Source of the DNA: Chaetoceros tenuissimus
Taxonomy: Eukaryota > Bacillariophyta > Thalassiosirophyceae > Chaetocerotales > Chaetocerotaceae
DNA length: 64,000 nt
Direction: 5' to 3'
Assembly: GCA_021927905.1 (NCBI GenBank)
Contig: BLLK01000047.1
Coordinates: 992,001 to 1,056,000 of the forward strand
This document shows positions 20,501-30,598 of this stretch, piece after piece (position 1 is the first letter of the stretch; every line of letters begins with the position of its first letter). The notes beneath the pieces were generated by a model. The model saw nothing but the letters and a program-made list of their open reading frames with translations. It was not told the DNA's origin and made no database searches. The position numbers and the translations under genes are program-made.

Positions 20501-23209
20501 AGCAAGGAGCTGGTTTTCCAAAGAGGTGAGAAGTTCCTTCTCCTGACGAGCGTTATGAATTGGTCCACTGGTAGTTCTAGCGCACACATCAAGAGGGAAA
20601 ACACAGTAAGCAAAAAGAAGTTCCTTCACAGCTTTCCAAGCCTGACAAAGAAGAAGTTGGTTAGAAAATTAAACGAAAATTGGTGCTGGAAATAAGTTGT
20701 AGAAACGAATACTTACATCAATTTCTTCCTTGCGCACTTCATTTGGAATAGACTTTCTGAGCATATGAATATCAAATACGGAGTAATTGTCTTTAGAGGT
20801 CTTTCCAAGAGCTGACTCTGGGCACGCCTTCAATACATCCACAAGAACCTTGTACGGAGCTGCATTGAAAGCAACAAGAATCTGAATACAGGACATTCCA
20901 TGAATATTGTCCACACATGCTAGACTCTGCTTATGTCTAAGAATCGCAGAACCAAACATGTTAATCTTCTTCATGATGTTGCAATTGTTTTCGGATAAAG
21001 TCACCTCTTCATCGGTTACCCCAGTCCATCCTGTAGTTGGTGCAAAAACAGCTCCACACAAATCATATTTTTGCATTCTCATAACCATGGTTTGCTTCTT
21101 TGCTAAATCACGAACCTTCTCTCTAAATTCAGGAGTCTGCTGACTAGCATAGACATCGGATTTCGAATAATCCTTGGTACTGTGTGCAAGGGCAAGATCA
21201 GCATTGACCCAAAGGAAATTCTTATCGAGCAATAAATGCAAAGGCAACTGTCCATTGTTATTTGGAAACATGCAGACTTCACTATCGTACTTCATGAGGA
21301 ATTGAAGCATTTCCAAGGAAGCATTATTCTTTGCTGCAAGATGGAGTGGAGTGTTTCCACCAGCATCTTGCATCTTGAGAGCAATAGTTCCATTAATATC
21401 AAGATTCTTGGACTTCTTTGTTGGATTTCCAAGTGAATCAAGGTTTTCGTGGTCGTCTACCTCCACAACTGCCTTGAAGCGCAGCAGATTAGAAATCAAT
21501 TCGGTGGTGTACAATTTAGTCATGTAAGGACTTGCGAATGCCATATGAAGTGGTGTACGAGAAGCTTCGAAACTTGAAACAAAGAGTGGATTGTTCTCAG
21601 CCACAAAATCATAGTATTTACGAATGAACTTATCATCCTTTGCACTGTTCCCCTTGGACAACTGGGTCAAAGATTTTGGGTTTTTAGCAATCATTTGGTT
21701 GATTACTTTTGGGGTAGCTCCAACCAAAACAGCATAATGAAGAGGCAATAATCCACGAAGGTCCACAACATCAGAAGCAGCCTTGATTGAAGTATATTGG
21801 GTTCTTTCAAAGTTTGGGTCGGACTCAAGAATTTCTACTTCCTCCATTAGTAAATCAAGAAGAACAGCTGGTGGAGAAAAATAAGATGGCTCCTTTGGAG
21901 GCTCAACATTAACAGCACCAGTCTCAACAATATGAAGCATCTTGGTGTACTCCAAGCTATTATTTTGGAATGCAGAGCGGAACAAGATATGAAGTGGGGT
22001 AAGTCCCAATGCGTCCTTTTCCAACAATGCTTCTTTGTTACGGTTGATCAAGGTCTGAAGACTTTTGATGGTAAGGCAAGAAGCTGGTCCTTTACCATCT
22101 CCACGAGAAGGAGCAGGACTCAAAATATTATTTGACAGAAGCTCAATAGCGTAATGAAGCGGGGTTCTATGAGGTCTGCCAGAAACATGCATATCCTTCT
22201 TTCTACAAAGATCAAATTTAATATCTTGTTTTTGCTCAAGAAAGACATTGATGATATTCGAGGAACGGTGGAAATGATGCATAGGAATAGTCTCATGAGC
22301 ATATCCAGTAGGAACATTAGTTCCTCCAGCACCAAAGACCCAGTGAAGAGGGGTTCTCTCCAAATGATCTTCAGCAGCAGCTGAATGTGGGAATCCCTTG
22401 ATCAAAGCACTGATAACTTCCTTCGGAGCACCATTCTTTGCTGCATAATGGATTGGCAAAGCACCATTCAATCTATCAGGAATAGCCATAGCCGACGCAG
22501 GAACGTAGTAATCAGGAAGGTCCATGTCCTCCTCCTCATCTGGGAACTTTTCTCTGACAACAGTCGGAACAGGCAATCTTACAAGCTCTTCCTCTTCTTC
22601 AGAAGGAGCCTCAACCTCATATCTCCACACCTTCTCATCAACAGCTCTTCCAAGACGCTCAACAAGCTCTACGTGTCTGGTAGCAGCATGATTCTCAAGG
22701 ACAATGTGAAGCGGCGTTCTTCCCTCTTCGTCTCTCTTGATCAAGGCCATAGGATATGCCTCAACCAAAATAGAAATACCTCTCAAGTTATCATTTGCAT
22801 GTGGGTCAGGTTTTCCAGATCCAGCAGTACCAGTCGCCTGTCTAGCTGCTAAATGAAGTGAAAGCGATCCATCCTTGTATGGAACAGTAGCACCCTGAGG
22901 AAACAAGTGGCACATTGCTGCAAGCACATCACTCGGACAATTCATGTATGCTGCAAAAACGATTGGAATGAAGCCATTCTCTTCTGTACGGAGCTCATCC
23001 AATAGACTCTTTTTGGGGACAACGTTTACTGGAAGAGGAGAGACGAAGAATGATTTCTTCTTTTCGCTTTTGAACACATCATTGTCAACGGAACAATGTT
23101 GTGTAATGTAGGAAAGGATCGAATCCTGCCATGCTCTACGAGAAGGGACAGGACCCTTTGCAATCAAGGAGTGAAGCCTTGTCTTGTATCTATAGTTATC
23201 TACTGACAT
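17549..23209 (-). CDS. Ankyrin-repeat/pseudokinase fusion protein, two exons
   Basis: Exon 1 is 20717..23209 and exon 2 is 17549..20641; a GTAAGT...TTTGTCAG intron 20642..20716 in phase 0 joins ...KEEID to AWKAVKELLF, giving 1,861 residues. Exon 1 has at least eight ankyrin cores (SLSLHLAARQ, GRTPLHIVLE, ALPIHYAAKN, RTPLHWVFG, RTPLHYAIE, LTPLHILF, LLPLHYAVLV, NTPLHLAAKN). Exon 2 has a protein-kinase fold: VVFKFM with the beta-3 Lys at about 1078, LVHGSFSPKNIL in the catalytic-loop position at about 1206-1217, LKLGGLSS at the DFG position at about 1230, and DRTVDVWAFGVLLFTLLSG. HRD reads HGS and DFG reads LGG, so phosphotransfer is unlikely and a pseudokinase scaffold is inferred. The C terminus is a coiled coil. 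Confidence 0.85.
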
Positions 23210-23872
23210 GATGTACAGTAGTATTAGATGCTTGTGTTTTGCTTATTACAATACAATGAAGAGTAGAGATGGTTTTGATTTTGCAACAAAGTTGTGTTTT
23301 CTCAAAAATCAGCGAGGACTGGATGGGCGTCTAAGGCAAATTAGCCATATAAATTTATGTTTATCTTAGGTAATGAATATATCATAAATGTCAATTAGCG
23401 AAAGAGCCGTTCATCCTCGTAGGTTCATTATAACGGCGTTTTACTTGTAAATGCTCTCTACACAATTCTATCTATTTTTGAGACATTCAATCGTACTGAA
23501 AAAATGAAAGAGAAGCCCAGCACAGGAAAGTGAAAATCGATGTTTCGTGAATGTAAAATACATCAATTCAATATCATCGATATATACTGTAATTTCTAGA
23601 ATATTTTGTAACTTCCTATGTAGATGCTCTCTATAATATGTAGTCTTGATGAATATGACTAACTCTAGGTAAACGTAAAAGTTCAACATAGGTTTGGAAT
23701 GTCCCCCATATTATATCCGCAATCGTTACAAGTTGATTTGATAACTCGATCCAATGTTCCGAGAGAAGCACATTGATGAGTTTATCATAACTGGTTTATT
23801 CATTGATTCAAAATCTGCTCTTGAAAGCATTTATCTGTAGTCTCTATCCTTCCTCCAACATCTGTCTCCAAC
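23210..23872. other. Divergent intergenic region
   Basis: A 663-bp AT-rich spacer between the ankyrin-pseudokinase gene and the Rab gene. Small ORFs (for example 23468-23689 minus) lack support; no repeat or element is recognised. Confidence 0.5.
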
Positions 23873-24793
23873 ATGCAGTCACACAGCAAATATTCTTCTC
23901 CAAGTGAGAAGGCTACCGTTACTAAGAAGCCTGAACCACGCGAACCTCTGATCCATTTACGAGTTCCAACACTAAAAACTAGTTTCACAAAAGATTTAAG
24001 AAGATCATCCCTTGTTCGCTTTTATAAAAAAACTATGAATCCTAATCAAGCATATAGCTACAAGCCAGCACTCCCACCAGTGTCCCAAGTTAATACTGCA
24101 AGGCCTGCTTCTGCATCCAGTGCAAGGATGAGGAAAAATAAGGATGGAGTAATTGTCCCAAAGTACAAAGTCATCTTCTTAGGTGATTGTGGTGTCGGAA
24201 AAACTTGTGTCTTGCAGAGATTCATGTATGATTCCTTTCAAGCCAGAACTCAGGGGACCATTGGAATTGATTTCTTGAGCAAAACAATGAAATTGGATAA
24301 TCGCACGATTCGTTTGCAATTGTGGGATACAGCTGGTACAGAGAGATTTCGGTCTCTTATCCCTTCCTACATTCGTGATAGTGATGCCGCTGTTGTTTGC
24401 TACGATGTTGGGAGAGAGGAATCCTTTTTGAATACAAGAAGATGGATCGAGGATGCAAGAGCTGAAAGGGGAGATGATATTCTCATCTTTTTGGTTGGAA
24501 ACAAGTCAGACATTGGTAATTCAGAAAGAGTCGTGAGCACAGTCGATGGGGAAGAACTCGCACACGAGCTCGGAGCAGTCTTTTGTGAGGTTTCAGCCAA
24601 GGCAGGCTTTAACATCAAGGCATTGTTCCGGAAACTGGCAGATGCTCTTCCAGATCCAGAATTACCACCTTCTATGATGATGAACTCTAACCGTTCTCAT
24701 GACAGCGGAAGTACAAACTCAGACAGTCTTGTCGCTTCTTACCCTGTGAAACTGTCCAGTGCTCGTGCTCCTAATAATTTTTGCGGATGTTAG
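23873..24793 (+). CDS. Rab6-like small GTPase with N-terminal extension and altered switch II
   Basis: 306 residues from ATG 23873; an inner ATG at 24035 ([10 protein letters not shown]) is an alternative. The GTPase domain begins near residue 98: GDCGVGKT (P-loop), TIGIDF (switch I effector region), WDTAGTERF (switch II), NKSD and VSAKA base-recognition motifs. It ends in FCGC, a CxC geranylgeranylation signal that places it on membranes. IDFLSKTM plus [14 protein letters not shown] is typical of Rab6, which acts in Golgi transport. The catalytic Gln of DTAGQE is Thr here (residue about 156), which should lower intrinsic GTP hydrolysis. A basic, Pro/Ser-rich N-terminal extension of about 95 residues is unusual. 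Confidence 0.88.
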   Translation: MQSHSKYSSPSEKATVTKKPEPREPLIHLRVPTLKTSFTKDLRRSSLVRFYKKTMNPNQAYSYKPALPPVSQVNTARPASASSARMRKNKDGVIVPKYKVIFLGDCGVGKTCVLQRFMYDSFQARTQGTIGIDFLSKTMKLDNRTIRLQLWDTAGTERFRSLIPSYIRDSDAAVVCYDVGREESFLNTRRWIEDARAERGDDILIFLVGNKSDIGNSERVVSTVDGEELAHELGAVFCEVSAKAGFNIKALFRKLADALPDPELPPSMMMNSNRSHDSGSTNSDSLVASYPVKLSSARAPNNFCGC

Positions 24794-25122
24794 TTATGCC
24801 ATGAGTGGTACCTTATTGATTACACCCAAAAGATTGTACAGATGCATTTTCCAGATATAGAAAGAAATAAAAATAAAACTATTTTTCTACGAGACTCTTT
24901 CATCTAGTGATTCATATTATCTGCTAAGAGGTAAGAACACTAGATCATGTTCATGGTTGAGTCGACTGTTCTCTACAACGAACTGGTTGACTATGATCGA
25001 AAGTGATACAATACTATCCATAGAGAGAGAACCCAATGGCTGTGACATGACTCAACTTCGAGATCTTAGGTTAATGTAAGATTGAATTGATTGCATACAA
25101 CTTTATCCCCATGACAATCCGT
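24794..25122. other. Convergent intergenic region
   Basis: A 329-bp AT-rich spacer between two 3' ends. No gene or element is recognised. Confidence 0.5.
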
Positions 25123-26283
25123 CTACTGTCTTCTTCGCTTCAAGCGTTTAGAGATACGTTCTCTAACAAGCTTCCTTTGGTTTCTAAAAAGTGATCTCAA
25201 GCTACTCTTTTCTTCTTCCAAATCTTGTACTCGTTTAGTCATTGTCTCCAACTCGGATTCTTTGGTAGACAAACTCTTTTCTACAGCGTCCAATTCCTTT
25301 TGAGTCTTTTCCTTGAATTGGAGTAATTCATTGGTCAAATCAAGCTTTGCCTTTGCCAAGTCCCTCTTCAATTGTGCACTTCCATCAAGAGCAGTTTTCA
25401 ACTGAACCTCTAACTCCTCATTCTCCTTCAACAAGACGGTTCTCTTATTTTCAGCATCAACTTTGATATTTGATATCTCTGTCTCCTTTGCTTCTGTCAC
25501 AGCTTGAACTTTCTTTTCCATTTCCTCTGTTAGATTTTGTATTTTCTCCTTCATTTCTTGTTCCAAAGCTTCAATTTTCTCTTTTAATTCTTGCATCTCC
25601 TTTTGCGCAGATGCCATATCTTCTTGAGCCTTTTGCAATTCATCTTGCAGCGTTTGATACTTTGCATTCATTTCCGATAATTCCTTTTCATGAACACTTT
25701 TCAAAGAAGTAATTTCTTCCTTGGAATCTTTTTTAAATACGTCAAAAGTACTTTGCAATTTTGCAATAGTCTTTTCCAATATGGATACCTTTTTCCTATG
25801 AGATGGAAAAGAAGTCAGCACCAAATTCTCTGACATGAAACAAAAAACATAATTTATAATATATATACATTGATATATAGAAACTTACTCATGCTCCGCC
25901 TTTAACTTGTTCATAGCTTCTTCATCTACTTTTGTATCAACTTCTTTCTTGTCTTGTTCCAATTGTCGAATTTGCTTTTGTAACATTGCTACACGATTTT
26001 CAGCAGCTGTAGCTCTCATTTCAGATTCTTGCATGTTTCCCTTCATTTGATTGACAATGAATTTCATACGTGAAACTTCAGATCGGTTGGAAGATGTCTT
26101 TTTCGTTTCTTTATCGATGGTGGCTTGTAGTTGCAAGGTAGGTCTATGCGTTGAGTGAATTATTGGCGAAGAAGATACAATGTTTGTACTGGAAAAAGTA
26201 CGAGGAGCACTTGGTGCAAATGCAATAATTTGCGACATGCTGCTCGCTAGAATGTAGACTCGAAGGAATTGCATGGACCTCAT
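25123..26283 (-). CDS. Plastid-targeted coiled-coil protein, two exons
   Basis: Exon 1 is 25889..26283 and exon 2 is 25123..25795, with intron 25796..25888 (GTAAGT...TCATAG, phase 2) joining KAEHE to KKVSILEKTI; 355 residues. ATGs at 26283 and 26274 open MRSMQFLRVYILASSMSQ then IIAFAPSAPRTF. This is a signal peptide with an AFAP cleavage motif followed by a Ser/Thr-rich transit-like stretch, the bipartite signal used for import into diatom plastids. From about residue 70 the protein is continuous heptad coiled coil, ending in a strongly basic tail (RKLVRERISKRLKRRRQ). A structural or membrane-tethering role in the plastid is inferred. No enzyme domain. Confidence 0.72.
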
Positions 26284-27022
26284 TGTGTATGAGAAGTATT
26301 TGTGGCAATATGTAATTCGATGTAAAATGCGAAAAAGTAATGGTAGTCCGGAGTGTTTGCTCGTAAGTAACAATGACTATCGATGATGTGTTGGCATGGA
26401 TATTCCATCTTCTTGATTTTCAATCAATCAATGGATGGCCACTCTGATACCAAATAAGAAAGGAAAGGGAAGAAGAGAAGAGGAACTCTTTGAAAACTAT
26501 TTTAAGAGATGTTTTTTTTTAAAAAGGTAAGGTACTTCTTTTTTCGGGAGTACAAAAATTACACACAACAGGTTATTGATTTATGTACGTACTATTTGTA
26601 CTGAAAGTACTTTCAATTTATAGTACATGCTAGGTGAAATAATTTTGGTACCAATAGTACCTACACGGATCGATAACCTGGAGTGTGTAATTTTTTTCCA
26701 CCGAACAAATCCCCCCAAAAAAGTACCTTTCTTAGAAAAAATGTCTCTTAAATAGTATTTGGACAATGAATATTAAGACTTCTACAGAACATGCATTCTT
26801 CCCACGAGATTCTCATTCATCAATATTCAGCCGAACACTCGCGCACCTCTAAAATTTTACATACTCGTAATGAATTCTTTTATCAATTCTTGTTTACTAA
26901 TCATTTCATCTATGTTTTCACTGAAGCAACATCACCAGTCCAGACTTTTCGTTTCCTTGATTTTTTTTCAAAGCACAAGCAGATGTGGAGCAGAGGTGCT
27001 AACCCTTGCGTAAAGTTCTAAA
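26284..27022. other. Divergent intergenic region carrying a foldback element
   Basis: A 739-bp spacer. Apart from the MITE-like element at 26497..26755 it contains only AT-rich DNA and short ORFs that lack support. Confidence 0.5.
26497..26755. mobile_element. MITE-like foldback element, 259 bp
   Basis: The two ends are long imperfect inverted repeats. The left starts CTATTTTAAGAGATG and the right, read in reverse complement, starts CTATTTAAGAGACAT. Further matches run inward: AGGTACTT near poly-T, AAATTACACAC, CAGGTTATTGAT/CAGGTTATCGAT, and GTACTATTTGTAC/GTACTATTGGTAC. The arms are about 100 bp each and nearly fill the element, so the single strand would fold into one hairpin. No ORF. No clear target-site duplication is seen. 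A non-autonomous DNA transposon is the best reading; it is host-type DNA with no coding capacity. Confidence 0.7.
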
Positions 27023-28327
27023 ATGAAGATATCAAGAAAATCACGAAGTGGATCAAGCATCAGCATCATTATTTGTTCTTATGCTATACTGCTACTATTG
27101 GACTTTCAAACAGCATCAAATCTGTCAAAAGAATATAACGAATATTTGTCCACCGCTACATTTGTATGGAAGACAAACAATTCATTATCCATTAGCAACA
27201 ATAGCAGTATCGAAAACATAACTGCTACAAACGAACAAATAAAAGTTGGAAAGAAGGAACCCCTACAAGATATATTTTCTGCGTCTTATGACAACAATAT
27301 ACCCGGTAGACAAAATAAAACTGCCTTCATTGCATTCTCTTATATGGGAAACATCACCAAGTTCAATAGAATGATTTTATCAGCTGTAAAAACTTGGATT
27401 CCAAAGAATGAAGTATACTATGTGGTCTTGAATCATCAATGGAATCAAACTTTTTCCAATTGGAAAAATGACGTGATGCAAAAAAATGAAACAATGGCGA
27501 ATATGATACAACCAATCTTTGTCGACTGTCCTGAATCTCAGCGTGTGGAATCACCTTGTTGTAAACAAGAAAAAGGTCTGATTGAATTCTATGATAATTA
27601 CTTTCATGATCGGAACTATGATTGGGTCTATTTTGCAGATGATGATATGTTTATCAATACGAAACTTTTGTTTGAGTACATGGAAGCATTGCCATATGGA
27701 CTTACTCCTGAACACGCAATGCTGATAGACAATGGTCCATTTCTTTTATTAAGCGAGGGATATCGACCTCGACCTTTAGGCGATAAAAGAAAACATACAT
27801 GTGAAAAGAGAGATGTATCATTTCAATATCCTTGGGGTCAGCCAGTTATGTACAACCGGCAAGCTATGAATAAGATTATAGCAGGACTAAGACTTGGTGG
27901 TTTGGTGAAACAATGCTTGGAATATGATGTCAACCACGACGTTGGGAATGCAATCTTTCATTGGATGTACTCTTTGCCCTATGCGAGTTTCCCAAGGACT
28001 ATGAATCTGAAGCTGATGGGAGGTCTTGACGACTTAAAGAGCAAAATGGAGCAAAAAATGAATTTCTTTCGAGATGACACGGTTGGAATTCATGGCATAG
28101 ATATTCAAGACTATTTTTCACAAGAAAGATTTTGGAGTCTTCGACATAACGATTCCATCAGAGTATTTGATAAAGAGAAGCTGCCCCCTAAAGCAGAAGT
28201 ATACTTTGGCTTTGGGAACGTTTCAGGCTTTCATAGCACCGATACATTTTCATTATATGGTTCTCCAGACGAGTGGAGGGAGAAATGGCACACAATGAAT
28301 AGAAGTGACTGTATCAAGAAGAGATAG
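27023..28327 (+). CDS. Type II membrane glycosyltransferase, GT31/Fringe-like
   Basis: 434 residues, ATG 27023, N-terminal anchor SIIICSYAILLLLDFQ then a Ser/Asn-rich stem with many sequons. The catalytic-type domain has TAFIAFSYMGN, DWVYFADDDMFINTKLLFEY with the DDD metal-binding triad at 206-208, a PWGQPVMYN segment, and VNHDVGNAIFHW. These fit GT31 (Fringe/C1GALT family) enzymes that add a sugar to O-linked glycans in the Golgi, using UDP-sugar and Mn2+. Donor and acceptor are not predictable. The C terminus ends convergent with 28498..29824. Confidence 0.7.
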   Translation: MKISRKSRSGSSISIIICSYAILLLLDFQTASNLSKEYNEYLSTATFVWKTNNSLSISNNSSIENITATNEQIKVGKKEPLQDIFSASYDNNIPGRQNKTAFIAFSYMGNITKFNRMILSAVKTWIPKNEVYYVVLNHQWNQTFSNWKNDVMQKNETMANMIQPIFVDCPESQRVESPCCKQEKGLIEFYDNYFHDRNYDWVYFADDDMFINTKLLFEYMEALPYGLTPEHAMLIDNGPFLLLSEGYRPRPLGDKRKHTCEKRDVSFQYPWGQPVMYNRQAMNKIIAGLRLGGLVKQCLEYDVNHDVGNAIFHWMYSLPYASFPRTMNLKLMGGLDDLKSKMEQKMNFFRDDTVGIHGIDIQDYFSQERFWSLRHNDSIRVFDKEKLPPKAEVYFGFGNVSGFHSTDTFSLYGSPDEWREKWHTMNRSDCIKKR

Positions 28328-28497
28328 TAATCAAAATTAGAGAAGTAATTGATGAATCTGTAAATTAGATGAAAGTATTTGGAAATTTGATCCAATGCGA
28401 CCGCAACTTTATCTTTTTAGAATTGTGAGCAGTGTTTTTTATTGATATACTGTCGTTGGAATTCTGTTTAGCTTTATATCATTGACGTCGAAAAAGA

Positions 28498-29824
28498 TCA
28501 ACCGGAAATTATATTTCTGCGTAGAGCCTCAATTGTGTATCTCTCTTGATATTCACAAGGGAAGCATTTGTTCTTCAAGCCCAATCCATACTCGAGAAAC
28601 GTTACGCATTCCCTTTCCAAGCGGCTTTTCATCCTCGACTCTTTCTCTTTGTCTCCAGATTTCCTTGCTTCTGTATATTTCCTATGGGCCTTATAGAGAG
28701 GACATAGAATCTCATGTCCAATACGCATTCCCTTTACTGCCTCTTTTTTCCATGTCATTCGCTGATGGTCAATGCTACAATAGCAAGCTACTCGGCAACC
28801 ACTGCATACGTATTGTACCTCGGTTGGGGTAGCAGCTTGGCCACATGTGTAGCATTTATTTTCGCTTGGACGAGAGTATGGTAGTAATGGGGAAGCGCAT
28901 TCAAGGCAACCTTCAACCATTGATGAAGCCGCATTAATCAATTGTTCCCTTTTTTCCTTGTCACTAAGTAGAGTATGGGTAAGATAGTACCATTGTGCAA
29001 CTATCAAGCAATATGTAAAACTCATATTGTGTTCAATTGGATATTCTGTCTGTATTGGTGTGATGAGGCTTCTCATCGTGGAGAAATCTTCCTCTCTCAT
29101 TTCTGATCTCTGGTGGAATTCGACTCTATGTTGCTCAAGGTAAGTCAATGCTAGAGACATGTTACCCTTGAATGGATTCCAATGTTTGAAAGGATTCCAA
29201 CGTAGAGACCCACACGCCATTTCTAGTCTAATTGCAGAATCAAACTGCTTATGAGCTCTGAATGCGAATACAGCCTCCATACACATTATTGCTGCGGTAT
29301 TGCCTTTTAGTGATGTAGCATTGCCTTCCAGTGAGATGGAATGAAGGAAATCTGAAAGTTGGCACTCTTGACCATTTAGTCTCAACATGATGAGCTGATG
29401 ATAAAGTGAGGCAGTATCTCCAAGCGAGCTGAAGGCTTCTCCAAATTTCGAAGTATCACTTTTAGATTTTGTCATGAAGTAGTTGTAGCAATCTAATGCT
29501 GCCTTGTAATTCCGTCTTTGGTACTCCGCATTCATGACAAGAACACATGCAGTTGACTGCTGGCCCAGAGTGTAAACCATTAAATTCTTCTTTGATTCGA
29601 GAATTCGAATGACCTCTCTATACTGATTGGCACCTTTTGAATACAACCCATCCCTGACGTCGTTATCAGCTCCTTCCATGAGCTTGTAAGTCTCTCTTAG
29701 AACTGAAGAACGAAGTTGAGATAAAGAATCGAATCATTGCTAGATTTAAAATCATTCGAGACTTACTTTTTCCTGCTTCTTTCCTACCACCCTTCTGCTT
29801 GATTCTCTTTCCTTTCTTTCCCAT
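28498..29824 (-). CDS. MYND zinc-finger protein, two exons
   Basis: Exon 1 is 29767..29824 (MGKKGKRIKQKGGRKEAGK) and exon 2 is 28498..29702; intron 29703..29766 is only 64 bp (GTAAGT...TTCTTCAG, phase 1) and joins to ILRETYKLMEGAD. The product is 420 residues. A helical middle region, probably TPR-like, precedes the MYND finger at about residues 300-355: CYTCGQ, CSGC, CYCSIDHQ, H and C. The tail is basic. Homologue of 11747..12960. MYND fingers act as protein-interaction modules. A palindromic E2F-type site lies 185 bp upstream of the start. Confidence 0.75.
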
Positions 29825-30598
29825 AGTAGTGACTTTCAATATCTATGCAATAGATATTGGTGCTGCTATTCATACACACAGTACTCTTTCACTATAAATG
29901 AATATGCCTTTCGTTGACTGTGAGAATTTTCTTACTTTAACTTCAGCACAAAAGGAACAAAAGAAACAAAATGAAGCAAAATTCAAAAATGAAAAAAGGC
30001 CTCCTCACTTTTGGCGCCAAAAGGATGGAGTTATAAGGTTCAGTATCAAATAATGGCCTTAAGAAAAGAAGAAATTTTTTATAATTTGAGAGCACATTCT
30101 CATTCAATGCAAGCGATTCAAAGTGAAGGAATTACTATCCAAGAGATTGCCGTCGTATTTTAAGAGCTGTTTTTGTATGGAGGAGATTGTGGATATTCAT
30201 ACTTCTTTTTCGAAACTGGAGCAGTTAGAAATTGATGCAACACTCGGGACATGCCTTTCGTTTTGTTTAGCTATTGTCCTTGTTTCTCACTTGTTCCTAC
30301 CAAAAGGTCCTACGTACTGTGCAGCAATCGAAATTTTTTTTTGAGTTTGTTTCTTTTCCGGAAGATTTTGATGCAGGTATTGTCACAAACAAAATAAATG
30401 AGATTTTATTATAATATATATTTTATTTGAAACAATAAATAAAAGGCTCTCTAGTACTCTACTAACTAATATCTACAAATATGTGCCGAGGAACCATACA
30501 AATCCACAAATCGAAAACATTTCAGGCGATGTCAAACCTGCTTTTGCGTGTTCTAGCTATCTGTACAATCACCGGATACAACAATCAAGTAATCATAT
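29825..30598. other. Intergenic, MYND promoter side
   Basis: A 774-bp spacer. It holds the TTTTGGCGCCAAAA palindrome and an AT-rich tract near 30400-30440. The plus-strand ORF 30123-30344 has no supporting features. Confidence 0.5.
30009..30022. promoter_or_regulatory. E2F/DP-type palindrome
   Basis: TTTTGGCGCCAAAA is a perfect 14-bp palindrome holding TTTGGCGC on both strands, matching the E2F consensus TTTSSCGC. It lies 185 bp upstream of the MYND gene start at 29824 and suggests cell-cycle control. Binding itself is not shown. Confidence 0.45.
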
